Position numbers and translations under genes: made by a program. 64,000 nucleotides of DNA from Hetaerina americana (taxonomy: Eukaryota; Arthropoda; Insecta; Odonata; Calopterygidae). Location of the stretch: positions 1-64,000 of the forward strand of contig JAKTNV010000635.1 of NCBI GenBank assembly GCA_022747635.1, written 5' to 3'. The first letter of the stretch is position 1. Every line of letters begins with the position of its first letter. The notes below the pieces were generated by a model. The model was not told the origin of the DNA. It saw only the letters and a program-made list of their open reading frames with translations, and did not search any database. Below are positions 13,184-24,914 of the stretch, one piece after another.

Positions 13184-13194
13184 GGATTTGAACC
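13184..13194 (-). promoter_or_regulatory. Pol III B box in SINE copy 1
   Basis: The minus strand reads GGTTCAAATCC, an excellent match to the tRNA-type B box GGTTCRANYCC, 55 nt from the element's 5' end. The same box is intact in the other six copies at 16304-16314, 18809-18819, 23185-23195, 26615-26625, 28484-28494 and 31292-31302. The A box upstream is weaker, with a run of five Gs. Whether Pol III uses it inside the array is not shown. Confidence 0.8.
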
Positions 13195-14605
13195 CGCGCC
13201 CTCATGGTGGGAAGCCAGTACGTTAGCCCCCGCACCATCTCGATCCCCATAAAATATCATAAAAGATGCTTCAGCCCAGGTGTTAATGTTACTAAAGGAG
13301 CCCAAATTTCTAAAAATATTGCGAAAAACAACAATCTTTTGTTTTAGAGTGAATGTTTGAGGTGTTTAGAAGGCATTTATTTCATTTTTAGAAAATTTAA
13401 TTTTTCACATTTTTCCATGAAAAGTGCCGATACCCCTTTGGGTTCTAGGTGAAAATCTCACTCGAAACAAATCAAACAAAAATGTATCCAAGATGTGTAT
13501 TGTTGTTCATTTTCATCAAATAAACAAAATAAAACCCAGAATGAATCCTGAAAGACAATAAATGATCATAAAAGATGCTTCAGCCCAGGTGTTAATGTTA
13601 CTAAGAGAGCCCAAATTTCTAAAAATATTGCGAAAAACAAATATCTTCTGTTTTAGAGTGAATGTTTGAGGTGTTTAGGAGGCATTTATTTCATTTTTAG
13701 AAAATTTAAATTTTCACATTTTTCCATGAAAAGTGCCAATACCCCCCCCTTTGGGTTCTAGGTGAAAATCTCACTCGACACAAATCAAACAAAAATGTAT
13801 CCAAGGTGTGTATTATTGTTCATTTTCATCAAATAAACAAAATAAAACCCAGAATGAATCCTGAAAGAAAATAAATGATCATAAAAGATGCTTCAGCCCA
13901 GGTGTTAATGTTACTAAAAGAGCCCAAATTTCTAAAAATATTGCGAAAAACATCAATCTTTTGTTTTAGAGTGAATGTTTGAGGTGTTTTGAAGGCATTT
14001 ATTTCATTTTTAGAAAATTTTATTTTTCACATTTTTCAATGAAAAGTGCCAATACCCCCCCCCTTTTGGGTTCTAGGTGAAAATCTCACTCGACACAAAT
14101 CAAACAAAAATGTATCCAAGGTGTGTATTGTTGTTCATTTTCATCAAATAAACAAAATAAAACCCAGAATTAATCCTGAAAGACAATAAATGATCATAAA
14201 AGATGCTTCAGCCCAGGTGTTAATGTTACTAAAAGAGCCCAAATTTCTAAAAATATTGCGAGAAACAACAATCTTCTGTTTTAGAGTGAATGTTTGAGGT
14301 TTTTAGAAGGCATTTATTTCATTTTTAGAAAATTTAATTTTTCACATTTTTCCATGAAAAGTGCCAATACCCCCCCCTTTGGGTTCTAAGTGAAAATCTC
14401 ACTCGACACAAATCAAACAAAAATCTTTCCATGGTGTGTATTGTTGTTCATTTTCATCAAATAAACAAAATAAAACCCAGAATTAATCATGAAAGACAAG
14501 AAATGAGCACAAAAGATGCTTCAGCGAAAGTGTTAATGTTACTAAAAGAGCCCAAATTTCTAAAAATATTGCGAAAAACAACAATCTTCTGTTATAGAGT
14601 GAATG

Positions 14606-15845
14606 TTTGAGGTGTTTAGAAGGCATTTATTTCATTTTTAGAAAATTAAATTTTTCACATTTTTCCATGAAAAGTGCCAATACCCCCCCTTTGGGTTCTA
14701 GGTGAAAATCTCACTCGACACAAATCAAACAAAAATGTATCCAAGGTGTGTATTCTTGTTCATTTTCATCAAATAAACAAAATAAAACCCAGTATGAATC
14801 CTGAAAAAAATAAATGATCATAAAAGATGCTTCAGCCCAGGTGTTAATGTTACTAAAAGAGCCCAAATTTCTAAAAATATTGCGAAAAACAACAATCTTT
14901 TGTTTTAGAGTGAATGTTTGAGGTGTTTTGAAGGCATTTATTTCATTTTTAGAAAATTTAATTTTTCACATTTTTCCATGAAAAGTGCCGATACCCCTTT
15001 GGGTTCTAGGTGAAAATCTCACTCGAAACAAATCAAACAAAAATGTATCCAAGGTGTGTATTGTTGTTCTTTTTCCTCAAATATACAAAATAAAACCCAG
15101 AATTAATCTTGAAAGACAAGAAATGAGCATAATAGTTGCTTCAGGGAAAGTGTTAATGTTACTAAAAGGGCCCAAATTTCTAAAAATATTGCGAAAAACA
15201 ACAATCTTCTGTTTTAGAGTGAATGTTTGAGGTGTTTAGAAGGCATTTATTTCATTTTTAGAAAATTTTATTTTTCCCATTTTTCCATGAAAAGTGCCAA
15301 TACCACCCCTTTGGGTTCTAGGTGAAAATCTCACTCGACACAAATCAAACAAAAATGTATCCAAGGTGTGTATTCTTGTTCATTTTCATCAAATAAACAA
15401 AATAAAACCCAGTATGAATCCTGAAAAAAATAAATGATCATAAAAGATGCTTCAGCCCAGGTGTTAATGTTACTAAAAGAGCCCAAATTTCTAAAAATAT
15501 TGCGAAAAACAACAATCTTTTGTTTTAGAGTGAATGTTTGAGGTGTTTTGAAGGCATTTATTTCATTTTTAGAAAATTTAATTTTTCACATTTTTCCATG
15601 AAAAGTGCCGATACCCCTTTGGGTTCTAGGTGAAAATCTCACTCGAAACAAATCAAACAAAAATGTATCCAAGGTGTGTATTGTTGTTCTTTTTCCTCAA
15701 ATATACAAAATAAAACCCAGAATTAATCTTGAAAGACAAGAAATGAGCATAATAGTTGCTTCAGGGAAAGTGTTAATGTTACTAAAAGGGCCCAAATTTC
15801 TAAAAATATTGCGAAAAACAACAATCTTCTGTTTTAGAGTGAATG
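14606..15845. repeat. Tandem pair of 620-bp dimers
   Basis: Units 14606-15225 and 15226-15845 each hold two monomers in the same order: a CAGTATGAATCCTGAAAAAA type, then a GTGCCGATACCCC type with TTTTTCCTCAAATATAC. They are nearly identical; I see differences mainly at TTCACATT against TTCCCATT, CCCCCCCTTT against CCACCCCTTT, and a few single bases. The second dimer leads directly into the unit carrying SINE copy 2. Confidence 0.87.
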
Positions 15846-16063
15846 TTTGAGGTGTTTAGAAGGCATTTATTTCATTTTTTGAAAATTTAATTTTTCACAT
15901 TTTTCCATGAAAAGTGCCAATACCCCCCCTTTGGGTTCTAGGTTAAAATCTCACTCGACGCAAATCAAACAAAAATGTATCCAAGGTGTGTATTCTTGTT
16001 CATTTTCATCAAATAAACAAAATAAAACCCAGAATGAATCCTGAAAGAAAATAAATGATCATA

Positions 16064-16368
16064 GTAGTAGTTTTGAGGGGAGGCGACCGACAGCTAAGGT
16101 CATTTGCGCCATAGGGGATGGATAGGAAAGGATGAAGGGTGGAGAGAAACCCGGCGTCGGCATTAGCCTACTCTTTACGAAAGGCGCAAAGGGGTCCGCA
16201 GTTTAACGTCCCATCCGACGGACGGCGTACTCACTCAAAGTGCCCTCCACAAAGCACCTCAAGTAGGGATCGAGATACCTCTGAAAAATATTCAACACCG
16301 CCGGGATTTGAACCCGCGCCCTCATGGTAGGAAGCCAGTACGTTAGCCCCCGCACCATCTCGATCCCC
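16064..16368 (-). mobile_element. tRNA-derived SINE, copy 2
   Basis: 305 bp with perfect 13-bp duplications ATAAATGATCATA at 16051-16063 and 16369-16381. The minus-strand 3' end carries a short (CTA)n-like tail, CTACTAC. Diagnostic body variants on the plus strand are GGCGCAAAGG, GACGGCGTAC, AAGTAGGGATC and CATGGTAGGAAG. The last is shared only with copy 6, 12180 bp downstream. The left satellite flank has TAGGTTAAAATC. The right flank returns to satellite within the same unit, then continues into a long-C-run unit rather than the GTGCCGATAC unit that follows all other copies. Confidence 0.92.
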
Positions 16369-17796
16369 ATAAATGATCATAAAAGATGCTTCAGCCCAGG
16401 TGTTAATGTTACTAAAGGAGCCCAAATTTCTAAAAATATTGCGAAAAACAACAATCTTTTGTTTTAGAGTGAATGTTTGAGGTGTTTAGAAGGCATTTAT
16501 TTCATTTTTAGAAAATTTAAATTTTCACATTTTTCCATGAAAAGTGCCAATACCCCCCCCTTTGGGTTCTAGGTGAAAATCTCACTCGACACAAATCAAA
16601 CAAAAATGTATCCAAGGTGTGTATTATTGTTCATTTTCATCAAATAAACAAAATAAAACCCAGAATGAATCCTGAAAGACAATAAATGATCATAAAAGAT
16701 GCTTCAGCCCAGGTGTTAATGTTACTAAAAGAGACAAAATTTCTAAAAATATTGCGAAAAACAAATATCTTCTGTTTTAGAGTGAATGTTTGAGGTGTTT
16801 ATAAGGCATTTATTTCATTTTTAGAAAATTTTATATTTCCATTTTTCCATGAAAAGTGCCAATACCCCCCCATTTGGGTTCTAGGTGAAAATATCACTCG
16901 ACACAAATCAAACAAAAATGTTTCCATGGAGTGTATTGTTGTTCATTTTCATCAAATAAACAAAATAAAACCCTGAATTAATCCTGAAAGACAAGAAATG
17001 AGCACAAAAGATGCTTCAGCGAAAGTGTTAATGTTACTAAAAGAGCCCAAATTTCTAAAAATAATGCGAAATACAACAATCTTCTGTTTTAGAGTGAATG
17101 TTTGAGGTGTTTAGAAGGCATTTATTTCATTTTTAGAAAATTTTATTTTTCACATTTTTCAATGAAAAGTGCCAATACCCCCCCCTTTGGGTTCTAGGTG
17201 AAAATCTCACTCGTTACAAATCAAACAAAAAATGTATCCAAGGTGTGTATTGTTGTTCTTTTTCATCAAATAAACAAAATAAAACCCAGAATGAATCCTG
17301 AAAGACAATAAATGAATATAAAAGATGCTTCAGCCCAGGTGTTAATGTTACTAAATGAGCCCAAATTTCTAAAAATATTGCGAGAAACAACAATCTTCTG
17401 TTTTAGAGTGAATGTTTGAGGTTTTTAGAAGGCATTTATTTCATTTTTAGAAAATTTAATTTTTCACATTTTTCCATGAAAAGTGCCAATACCCCCCCCC
17501 TTTGGGTTCTAAGTGAAAATCTCACTCGATACAAATCAAACAAAAATGTATCCAAGGTGTGTATTCTTGTTCATTTTCATCAAATATACAAAATAAAACC
17601 CAGAATGAATCCTGAAAGAAAATAAATGATCATAAAAGATGCTTCAGCCCAGGTGTTAATGTTATTAAAAGAGCCCAAATTTCTAAAAATATTGCGAAAA
17701 ACAACAATCTTTTGTTTTAGAGTGAATGTTTGAGGTGTTTAGAAGGCATTTATTTCATTTTTAGAAAATTTAATTTTTCACATTTTTCCATGAAAA

Positions 17797-19250
17797 GTGC
17801 CGATACCCCTTTGGGTTCTAGGTGAAAATCTCACTCGGAACCAATCAAACAAAAATGTATCCAAGATGTGTATTGTTGTTCATTTTCATCAAATAAACAA
17901 AATAAAACCCAGAATGAATCCTGAAAGACAAGAAATGATCATAAAAGATGCTTCAGCCCAGGTGTTAATGTTACTAAAAGAGCCAAAATTTCTAAAAATA
18001 TTGCGAAAAACAAATATCTTCTGTTTTAGAGTGAATGTTTGAGGTGTTTATAAGGCATTTATTTCATTTTTAGAAAATTTAATATTTTACATTTTTCCAT
18101 GAAAAGTGCCAATACCCCCCCATTTGGGTTCTAGGTGAAAATCTCACTCGACACAAATCAAACAAAAATATTTCCATGGTGTGTATTGTTGTTCATTTTC
18201 ATCAAATAAACAAAATAAAACCCAGAATTAATCCTGAAAGACAAGAAATGAGCACAAAAGATGCTTCAGCGAAAGTGTTAATGTTACTAAAAGAGCCCAA
18301 ATTTCTAAAAATATGGCGAAAAACAACAATCTTCTGTTTTAGAGTGAATGTTTGAGGTGTTTAGAAGGCATTTATTTCATTTTTTGAAAATTTAATTTTT
18401 CACATTTTTCCATGAAAAGTGCCAATACCCCCCCTTTGGGTTCTAGGTTTAAATCTCACTCGACGCAAATCAAACAAAAATGTATCCAAGGTGTGTATTC
18501 TTGTTCATTTTCATCAAATAAACAAAATAAAACCCAGAATGAATCCTGAAAGAAAATAAATGATCATAGTAGTAGTTTTGAGGGGAGGCGACCGACAGCT
18601 AAGGTCATTTGCGCCATAGGGGATGGATAGGAAAGGATGAAGGGTGGAGAGAAACCCGGCGTCGGCATTAGCCTACTCTTTACGAAAGGCGCCAAGGGGT
18701 CCGCAGTTTAACGTCCCATCCGACGGACAGCGTACTCACTCAAAGTGCCCTCCACAAAGCACCTCAAGTACGGATCGAGATACCTCTGAAAAATATTCAA
18801 CACCGCCGGGATTTGAACCCGCGCCCTCATGGTGGGAAGCCAGTACGTTAGCCCCCGCACCATCTCGATCCCCATAAATGATCATAAAAGATGCTTCAGC
18901 CCAGGTGTTAATGTTACTAAAGGAGCCCAAATTTCTAAAAATATTGCGAAAAACAACAATCTTTTGTTTTAGAGTGAATGTTTGAGGTGTTTAGAAGGCA
19001 TTTATTTCATTTTTAGAAAATTTAATTTTTCACATTTTTCCATGAAAAGTGCCGATACACCTTTGGGTTCTAGGTGAAAATCTCACTCGAAACAAATCAA
19101 ACAAAAATGTATCCAAGATGTGTATTGTTGTTCATTTTCATCAAATAAACAAAATAAAACCCAGAATGAATCCTGAAAGAAAATAAATGATCATAAAAGA
19201 TGCTTCAGCCCAGGTGTTAATGTTACTAAAAGAGCCCAAATTTCTAAAAA
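17797..19250. repeat. Block shared with 30280-31735 (12483-bp offset)
   Basis: The unit with CTCGGAACCAATC (17833 region) corresponds to CTCGAAACCAATC near 30317, and the offset holds through SINE copies 3 and 7. Further left the relation continues at a 12798-bp offset (ATATCACTCGACAC near 16891, ATATCACACGACAC near 29689). One monomer was therefore lost from the right-hand copy or gained in the left-hand one near 17.4-17.8 kb. Confidence 0.78.
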
Positions 19251-20330
19251 TATTGCGAAAAACAACAATCTTTTGTTTTAGAGTGAATGTTTGAGGTGTT
19301 TTGAAGGCATTTATTTCATTTTTAGAAAATTTAATTTTTCACATTTTTCCATGAAAAGTGCCGATACCCCTTTGGGTTCTAGGTGAAAATCTCACTCGAA
19401 ACAAATCAAACAAAAATGTATCCATGGTGTGTATTGTTGTTCATTTTCATCAAATATACAAAATAAAACCCAGAATTAATCTTGAAAGACAAGAAATGCG
19501 CATAAAAGTTGCTTCAGCGAAAGTGTTAATGTTACTAAAAGAGCCCAAATTTCTAAAAATATTGCGAAAAACAACAATCTTCTGTTTTAGAGTGAATGTT
19601 TGAGGTGTTTAGAAGGCATTTATTTCATTTTTAGAAAATTTAATTTTTCACATTTTTCAATGAAAAGTGCCAATACCCCCCCCTTTGGGTTCTAGGTGAA
19701 AATCTCACTCGACACAAATCAAACAAAAAATGTATCCAAGGTGTGTATTGTTGTTCTTTTTCATCAAATAAACAAAATAAAACCCAGAATGAATCCTGAA
19801 AGACAATAAATGATCATAAAAGATGCTTCAGCCCAGGTGTTAATGTTACTAAATGAGCCCAAATTTCTAAAAATATTGCAAGAAACAACAATCTTCTGTT
19901 TTAGAGTGAATGTTTGAGGTTTTTAGAAGGCATTTATTTCATTTTTAGAAAATTTAATTTTTCACATTTTTCCATGAAAAGTGCCAATACCCCCCCTTTG
20001 GGTTCTAAGTGAACATCTCACTCGACACAAATCAAACAAAAATGTTTCCATGGTGTGTATTGTTGTTCATTTTCATCAAATAAACAAAATAAAACCCAGA
20101 ATTAATCCTGAAAGACAAGAAATGAGCACAAAAGATGCTTCAGCGAAAGTGTTAATGTTACTAAAAGAGCCCAAATTTCTAAAAATATTGCGAAAAACAA
20201 CAATCTTCTGTTTTAGAGTGAATGTTTGAGGTGTTTAGGAGGCATTTATTTCATTTTTAGAAAATTTAATTTTTCACATTTTTCCATGAAAAGTACCAAT
20301 ACCCCCCCCTTTGGGTTCTAGGTGAAAATC
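18105..20330. repeat. Block duplication with SINE copy 3 (pairs with 22481-24710)
   Basis: The offset of 4376 bp is constant across the block. Shared rare variants are CAAAAATATTTCCATGG, CATTTTTTGAAAATTTAA, GCCGATACACC, GAAATGCGCATAAAAG, TATTGCAAGAAACAAC, CTAAGTGAACATCTC and TTTAGGAGGC. The right end lies near 20330, where the partner changes to CGACACATTTCAAAC. About 13 monomers plus one SINE make up the offset. Confidence 0.85.
18569..18873 (-). mobile_element. tRNA-derived SINE, copy 3
   Basis: 305 bp with 13-bp duplications at 18556-18568 and 18874-18886. It belongs to the second body group: GGCGCCAAGG, GACAGCGTAC, AAGTACGGATC and CATGGTGGGAAG on the plus strand, shared with copies 4, 5 and 7. 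Its left flank has the variant TAGGTTTAAATC and its right neighbour unit has GCCGATACACC. Both flanks match copies 4 and 7, so these three were amplified together with surrounding satellite. Confidence 0.92.
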
Positions 20331-22480
20331 TCACTCGACACAAATCAAACAAAAATGTATCCAAGGTGTGTATTCTTGTTCATTTTCATCAAATAAACAA
20401 AATAAAACCAAGAATGAATCCTGATAGAAAATAAGTGATCATAAAAGATGCTTCAGCCCAGGTGTTAATGTTACTAAAAGAGCCCAAATTTCTAAAAATA
20501 TTGCGAAAAACAACAATCTTTTGTTTTAGAGTGAATGTTTGAGGAGTTTAGAAGGCATTTATTTCATTTTTAGAAAATTTAATTTTTCACATTTTTCCAT
20601 GAAAAGTGCCGATACCCCTTTGGGTTCTAGGTGAAAATCTCACTCGAAACAAATCAAACAAAAATGTATCCAAGATGTGTATTGTTGTTCATTTTCATCA
20701 AATAAACAAAATAAAACCCAGAATGAATCCTGAAAGACAAGAAATGATCATAAAAGATGCTTCAGCCCAGGTGTTAATGTTACTAAAAGAGCCAAAATTT
20801 CTAAAAATATTGCGAAAAACAACAATTTTCTGTTTTAGAGTGAATGTTTGAGGTTTTTATAAGGCATTTATTTCATTTTTAGAAAATTTAATATTTCACA
20901 TTTTTCCATGAAAAGTGCCAATACCCCCCCATTTGGGTTCTAGGTGAAAATCTCACTCGACACAAATCAAACAAAAATATTTCCATGGTGTGTATTGTTT
21001 TTCATTTTCATCAAATAAACAAAATAAAACCCAGAATTAATCTTGAAAGACAAGAATTGAGCATAAAATGTGCTTCAGCGAAAGTGTTAATGTTACTAAA
21101 AGAGCCCAAATTTCTAAAAATATTGCGAAAAACAACAATCTTCTGTTTTAGAGTGAATGTTTGAGGTGTTTAGAAGGCATTTATTTCATTTTTAGAAAAT
21201 TTTATTTTTCACATTTTTCCATGAAAAGTGCCAATACCCCCCCTTTGGGTTCTAGGTGAAAATCTCACTCGACACAAATCAAACAAAAATGTATCCAAGG
21301 TGTGTATTGTTGTTCATTTTCATCAAATAAACAAAATAAAACCCAGAATGAATCCTGAAAGACAATAAATGATCATAAAAGATGCTTCAGCCCAGGTGTT
21401 AATGTTACTAAATGAGCCCAAATTTCTAAAAATATTGCGAGAAACAACAATCTTCTGTTTTAGAGTGAATGTTTGAGGTTTTTAGAAGGCATTTATTTCA
21501 TTTTTAGAAAATTTAATTTTTCACATTTTTCCATGGAAAGTACCAATACCCCCCCCTTTGGGTTCTAAGTGAAAATCTCACTCGACACAAATCAAACAAA
21601 AATGTTTCCATGGAGTGTATTGTTGTTCATTTTCATCAAATAAACAAAATAAAACCCAGAATGAATCCTGAAAGACAATAAATGATCATAAAAGATGCTT
21701 CAGCCCAGGTGTTAATGTTACTAAGAGAGCCCAAATTTCTAAAAATATTGCGAAAAACAAATATCTTCTGTTTTAGAGTGAATGTTTGAGGTGTTTATAA
21801 GGCATTTATTTCATTTTTAGAAAATTTAAATTTTCACATTTTTCCATGAAAAGTGCCAATACCCCCCCCCCTTTGGGTTCTAGGTGAAAATCTCACTCAA
21901 CACAAATCAAACAAAAATGTATCCAAGGTGTGTATTGTTGTTCATTTTCATCAAATAAACATAATAAAACCCAGAATAATTCCTGAAAGACAATAAATAA
22001 TCATAAAAGATGCTTCAGCCCAGGTGTTAATGTTACTAAACGAGCCAAAATTTCTAAAAATATTGCGAAAAACAACAATTTTCTGTTTTAGAGTGAATGT
22101 TTGAGGTGTTTAGAAGGCATTTATTTCATTTTTAGAAAATTTAATTTTTCACATTTTTCAATGAAAAGTGCCAATACCCCCCCCTTTGGGTTCTAGGTGA
22201 AAATCTCACTCGACACAAATCAAACAAAAAATGTATCCAAGGTGTGTATTGTTGTTCTTTTTCATCAAATAAAGAAAATAAAACCCAGAATGAATCCTGA
22301 AAGACAATAAATGATCATAAAAGATGCTTCAGCCCAGGTGTTAATGTTACTAAATGAGCCCAAATTTCTAAAAATATTGCAAGAAACAACAATCTTCTGT
22401 TTTAGAGTGAATGTTTGAGGTTTTTAGAAGGCATTTATTTCATTTTTAGAAAATTTAATTTTTCACATTTTTCCATGAAA

Positions 22481-24710
22481 AGTGCCAATACCCCCCCATT
22501 TGGGTTCTAGGTGAAAATCTCACTCGACACAAATCAAACAAAAATATTTCCATGGTGTGTATTGTTGTTCATTTTCATCAAATAAACAAAATAAAACCCA
22601 GAATTAATCCTGAAAGACAAGAAATGAGCACAAAAGATGCTTCAGCGAAAGTGTTAATGTTACTAAAAGAGCCCAAATTTCTAAAAATATGGCGAAAAAC
22701 AACAATCTTCTGTTTTAGAGTGAATGTTTGAGGTGTTTAGAAGGCATTTATTTCATTTTTTGAAAATTTAATTTTTCACATTTTTCCATGAAAAGTGCCA
22801 ATACCCCCCCTTTGGGTTCTAGGTTTAAATCTCACTCGACGCAAATCAAACAAAAATGTATCCAAGGTGTGTATTCTTGTTCATTTTCATCAAATAAACA
22901 AAATAAAACCCAGAATGAATCCTGAAAGAAAATAAATGATCATAGTAGTAGTTTTGAGGGGAGGCGACCGACAGCTAAGGTCATTTGCGCCATAGGGGAT
23001 GGATAGGAAAGGATGAAGGGTGGAGAGAAACCCAGCGTCGGCATTAGCCTACTCTTTACGAAAGGCGCCAAGGGGTCCGCAGTTTAACGTCCCATCCGAC
23101 GGACAGCGTACTCACTCAAAGTGCCCTCCACAAAGCACCTCAAGTACGGATCGAGATACCTCTGAAAAATATTCAACACCGCCGGGATTTGAACCCGCGC
23201 CCTCATGGTGGGAAGCCAGTACGTTAGCCCCCGCACCATCTCGATCCCCATAAATGATCATAAAAGATGCTTCAGCCCAGGTGTTAATGTTACTAAAGGA
23301 GCCCAAATTTCTAAAAATATTGCGAAAAACAACAATCTTTTGTTTTAGAGTGAATGTTTGAGGTGTTTAGAAGGCATTTATTTCATTTTTAGAAAATTTA
23401 ATTTTTCACATTTTTCCATGAAAAGTGCCGATACACCTTTGGGTTCTAGGTGAAAATCTCACTCGAAACAAATCAAACAAAAATGTATCCAAGATGTGTA
23501 TTGTTGTTCATTTTCATCAAATAAACAAAATAAAACCCAGAATGAATCCTGAAAGAAAATAAATGATCATAAAAGATGCTTCAGCCCAGGTGTTAATGTT
23601 ACTAAAAGAGCCCAAATTTCTAAAAATATTGCGAAAAACCACAATCTTTTGTTTTAGAGTGAATGTTTGAGGTGTTTTGAAGGCATTTATTTCATTTTTA
23701 GAAAATTTAATTTTTCACATTTTTCCATGAAAAGTGCCGATACCCCTTTGGGTTCTAGGTGAAAATCTCACTCGAAACAAATCAAACAAAAATGTATCCA
23801 TGGTGTGTATTGTTGTTCATTTTCATCAAATATACAAAATAAAACCCAGAATTAATCTTGAAAGACAAGAAATGCGCATAAAAGTTGCTTCAGCGAAAGT
23901 GTTAATGTTACTAAAAGAGCCCTAATTTCTAAAAATATTGCGAAAAACAACAATCTTCTGTTTTAGAGTGAATGTTTGAGGTGTTTAGAAGGCATTTATT
24001 TCATTTTTAGAAAATTTAATTTTTCACATTTTTCAATGAAAAGTGCCAATACCCCCCCCTTTGGGTTCTAGGTGAAAATCTCACTCGACACAAATCAAAC
24101 AAAAAATGTATCCAAGGTGTGTATTGTTGTTCTTTTTCATCAAATAAACAAAATAAAACCCAGAATGAATCCTGAAAGACAATAAATGATCATAAAAGAT
24201 GCTTCAGCCCAGGTGTTAATGTTACTAAATGAGCCCAAATTTCTAAAAATATTGCAAGAAACAACAATCTTCTGTTTTAGAGTGAATGTTTGAGGTTTTT
24301 AGAAGGCATTTATTTCATTTTTAGAAAATTTAATTTTTCACATTTTTCCATGAAAAGTGCCAATACCCCCCCTTTGGGTTCTAAGTGAACATCTCACTCG
24401 ACACAAATCAAACAAAAATGTTTCCATGGTGTGTATTGTTGTTCATCTTCATCAAATAAACAAAATAAAACCCAGAATTAATCCTGAAAGACAAGAAATG
24501 AGCACAAAAGATGCTTCAGCGAAAGTGTTAATGTTACTAAAAGAGCCCAAATTTCTAAAAATATTGCGAAAAAACAACAATCTTCTGTTTTAGAGTGAAT
24601 GTTTGAGGTGTTTAGGAGGCATTTATTTCATTTTTAGAAAATTTAATTTTTCACATTTTTCCATGAAAAGAACCAATACCCCCCCCTTTGGGTTCTAGGT
24701 GAAAATCTCA
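22481..24710. repeat. Block duplication with SINE copy 4 (pairs with 18105-20330)
   Basis: Second copy at 4376 bp offset. Private changes include AAAAACCACAATC near 23633, GAGCCCTAATTTC near 23918, TTCATCTTCATC near 24443, and an extra A in the run near 24570. These are few over 2.2 kb, which suggests a fairly recent duplication. Confidence 0.85.
22945..23249 (-). mobile_element. tRNA-derived SINE, copy 4
   Basis: 305 bp with duplications at 22932-22944 and 23250-23262. It is exactly 4376 bp from copy 3 and lies inside a duplicated block that extends well beyond the SINE on both sides. The body is of the copy-3 group plus one private change, AACCCAGCGTC instead of AACCCGGCGTC, shared only with copy 5. 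That makes copies 4 and 5 the closest pair by body sequence. Confidence 0.92.
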
Positions 24711-24914
24711 CTCGACACATTTCAAACAAAAATGTTTCCATGGTGTGTATTGTTGTTCATTTTCATCAAATAAACAAAATAAAACCCAGAATTAATCCTG
24801 AAAGACAAGAAATGAGCACAAAAGATGCTTCAGCGCAAGTGTTAATGTTACTAAAAGAGCCCAAATTTCTAAAAATATTGCGAAAAACAACAATCTTCTG
24901 TTTTAGAGTGAATG

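Larger units (their letters stand above)
12944..13248 (-). mobile_element. tRNA-derived SINE, copy 1
   Basis: A 305-bp element, clearly more GC-rich than its satellite host, reading on the minus strand. Its 5' end (GGGGATCGAG, at 13248) begins a tRNA-like head with an A-box-like segment (about 13223-13237) and a B box GGTTCAAATCC (complement of 13184-13194). A unique body follows, including GGATGGGACGTTAAAC (complement of 13081-13096). Flanking target duplications are 12931-12943 and 13249-13261; the right one differs at two bases. This copy is the outlier: its 3' tail reads CTTTTAC instead of (CTA)n, and it has CATTAGCATAC where the others have CATTAGCCTAC. Body variants otherwise fit the copy-2/6 group, except GGTGGG. 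The partner LINE is unknown. Confidence 0.9.

Noticed and set aside
13171..13248. A real tRNA gene on the minus strand (and in the six other copies)
   Set aside because: The B box is good and a Gly-like TCC can be read in a possible anticodon loop, but the anticodon stem has only about three pairs, the acceptor stem does not close, and the sequence continues into a 305-bp element with target duplications.
13019..13305. Overlapping plus- and minus-strand open frames over each SINE
   Set aside because: They run across the SINE and its junction with the satellite, and are copied with the unit. The minus-strand frame ends in satellite DNA. The structure is explained by a tRNA-derived SINE.
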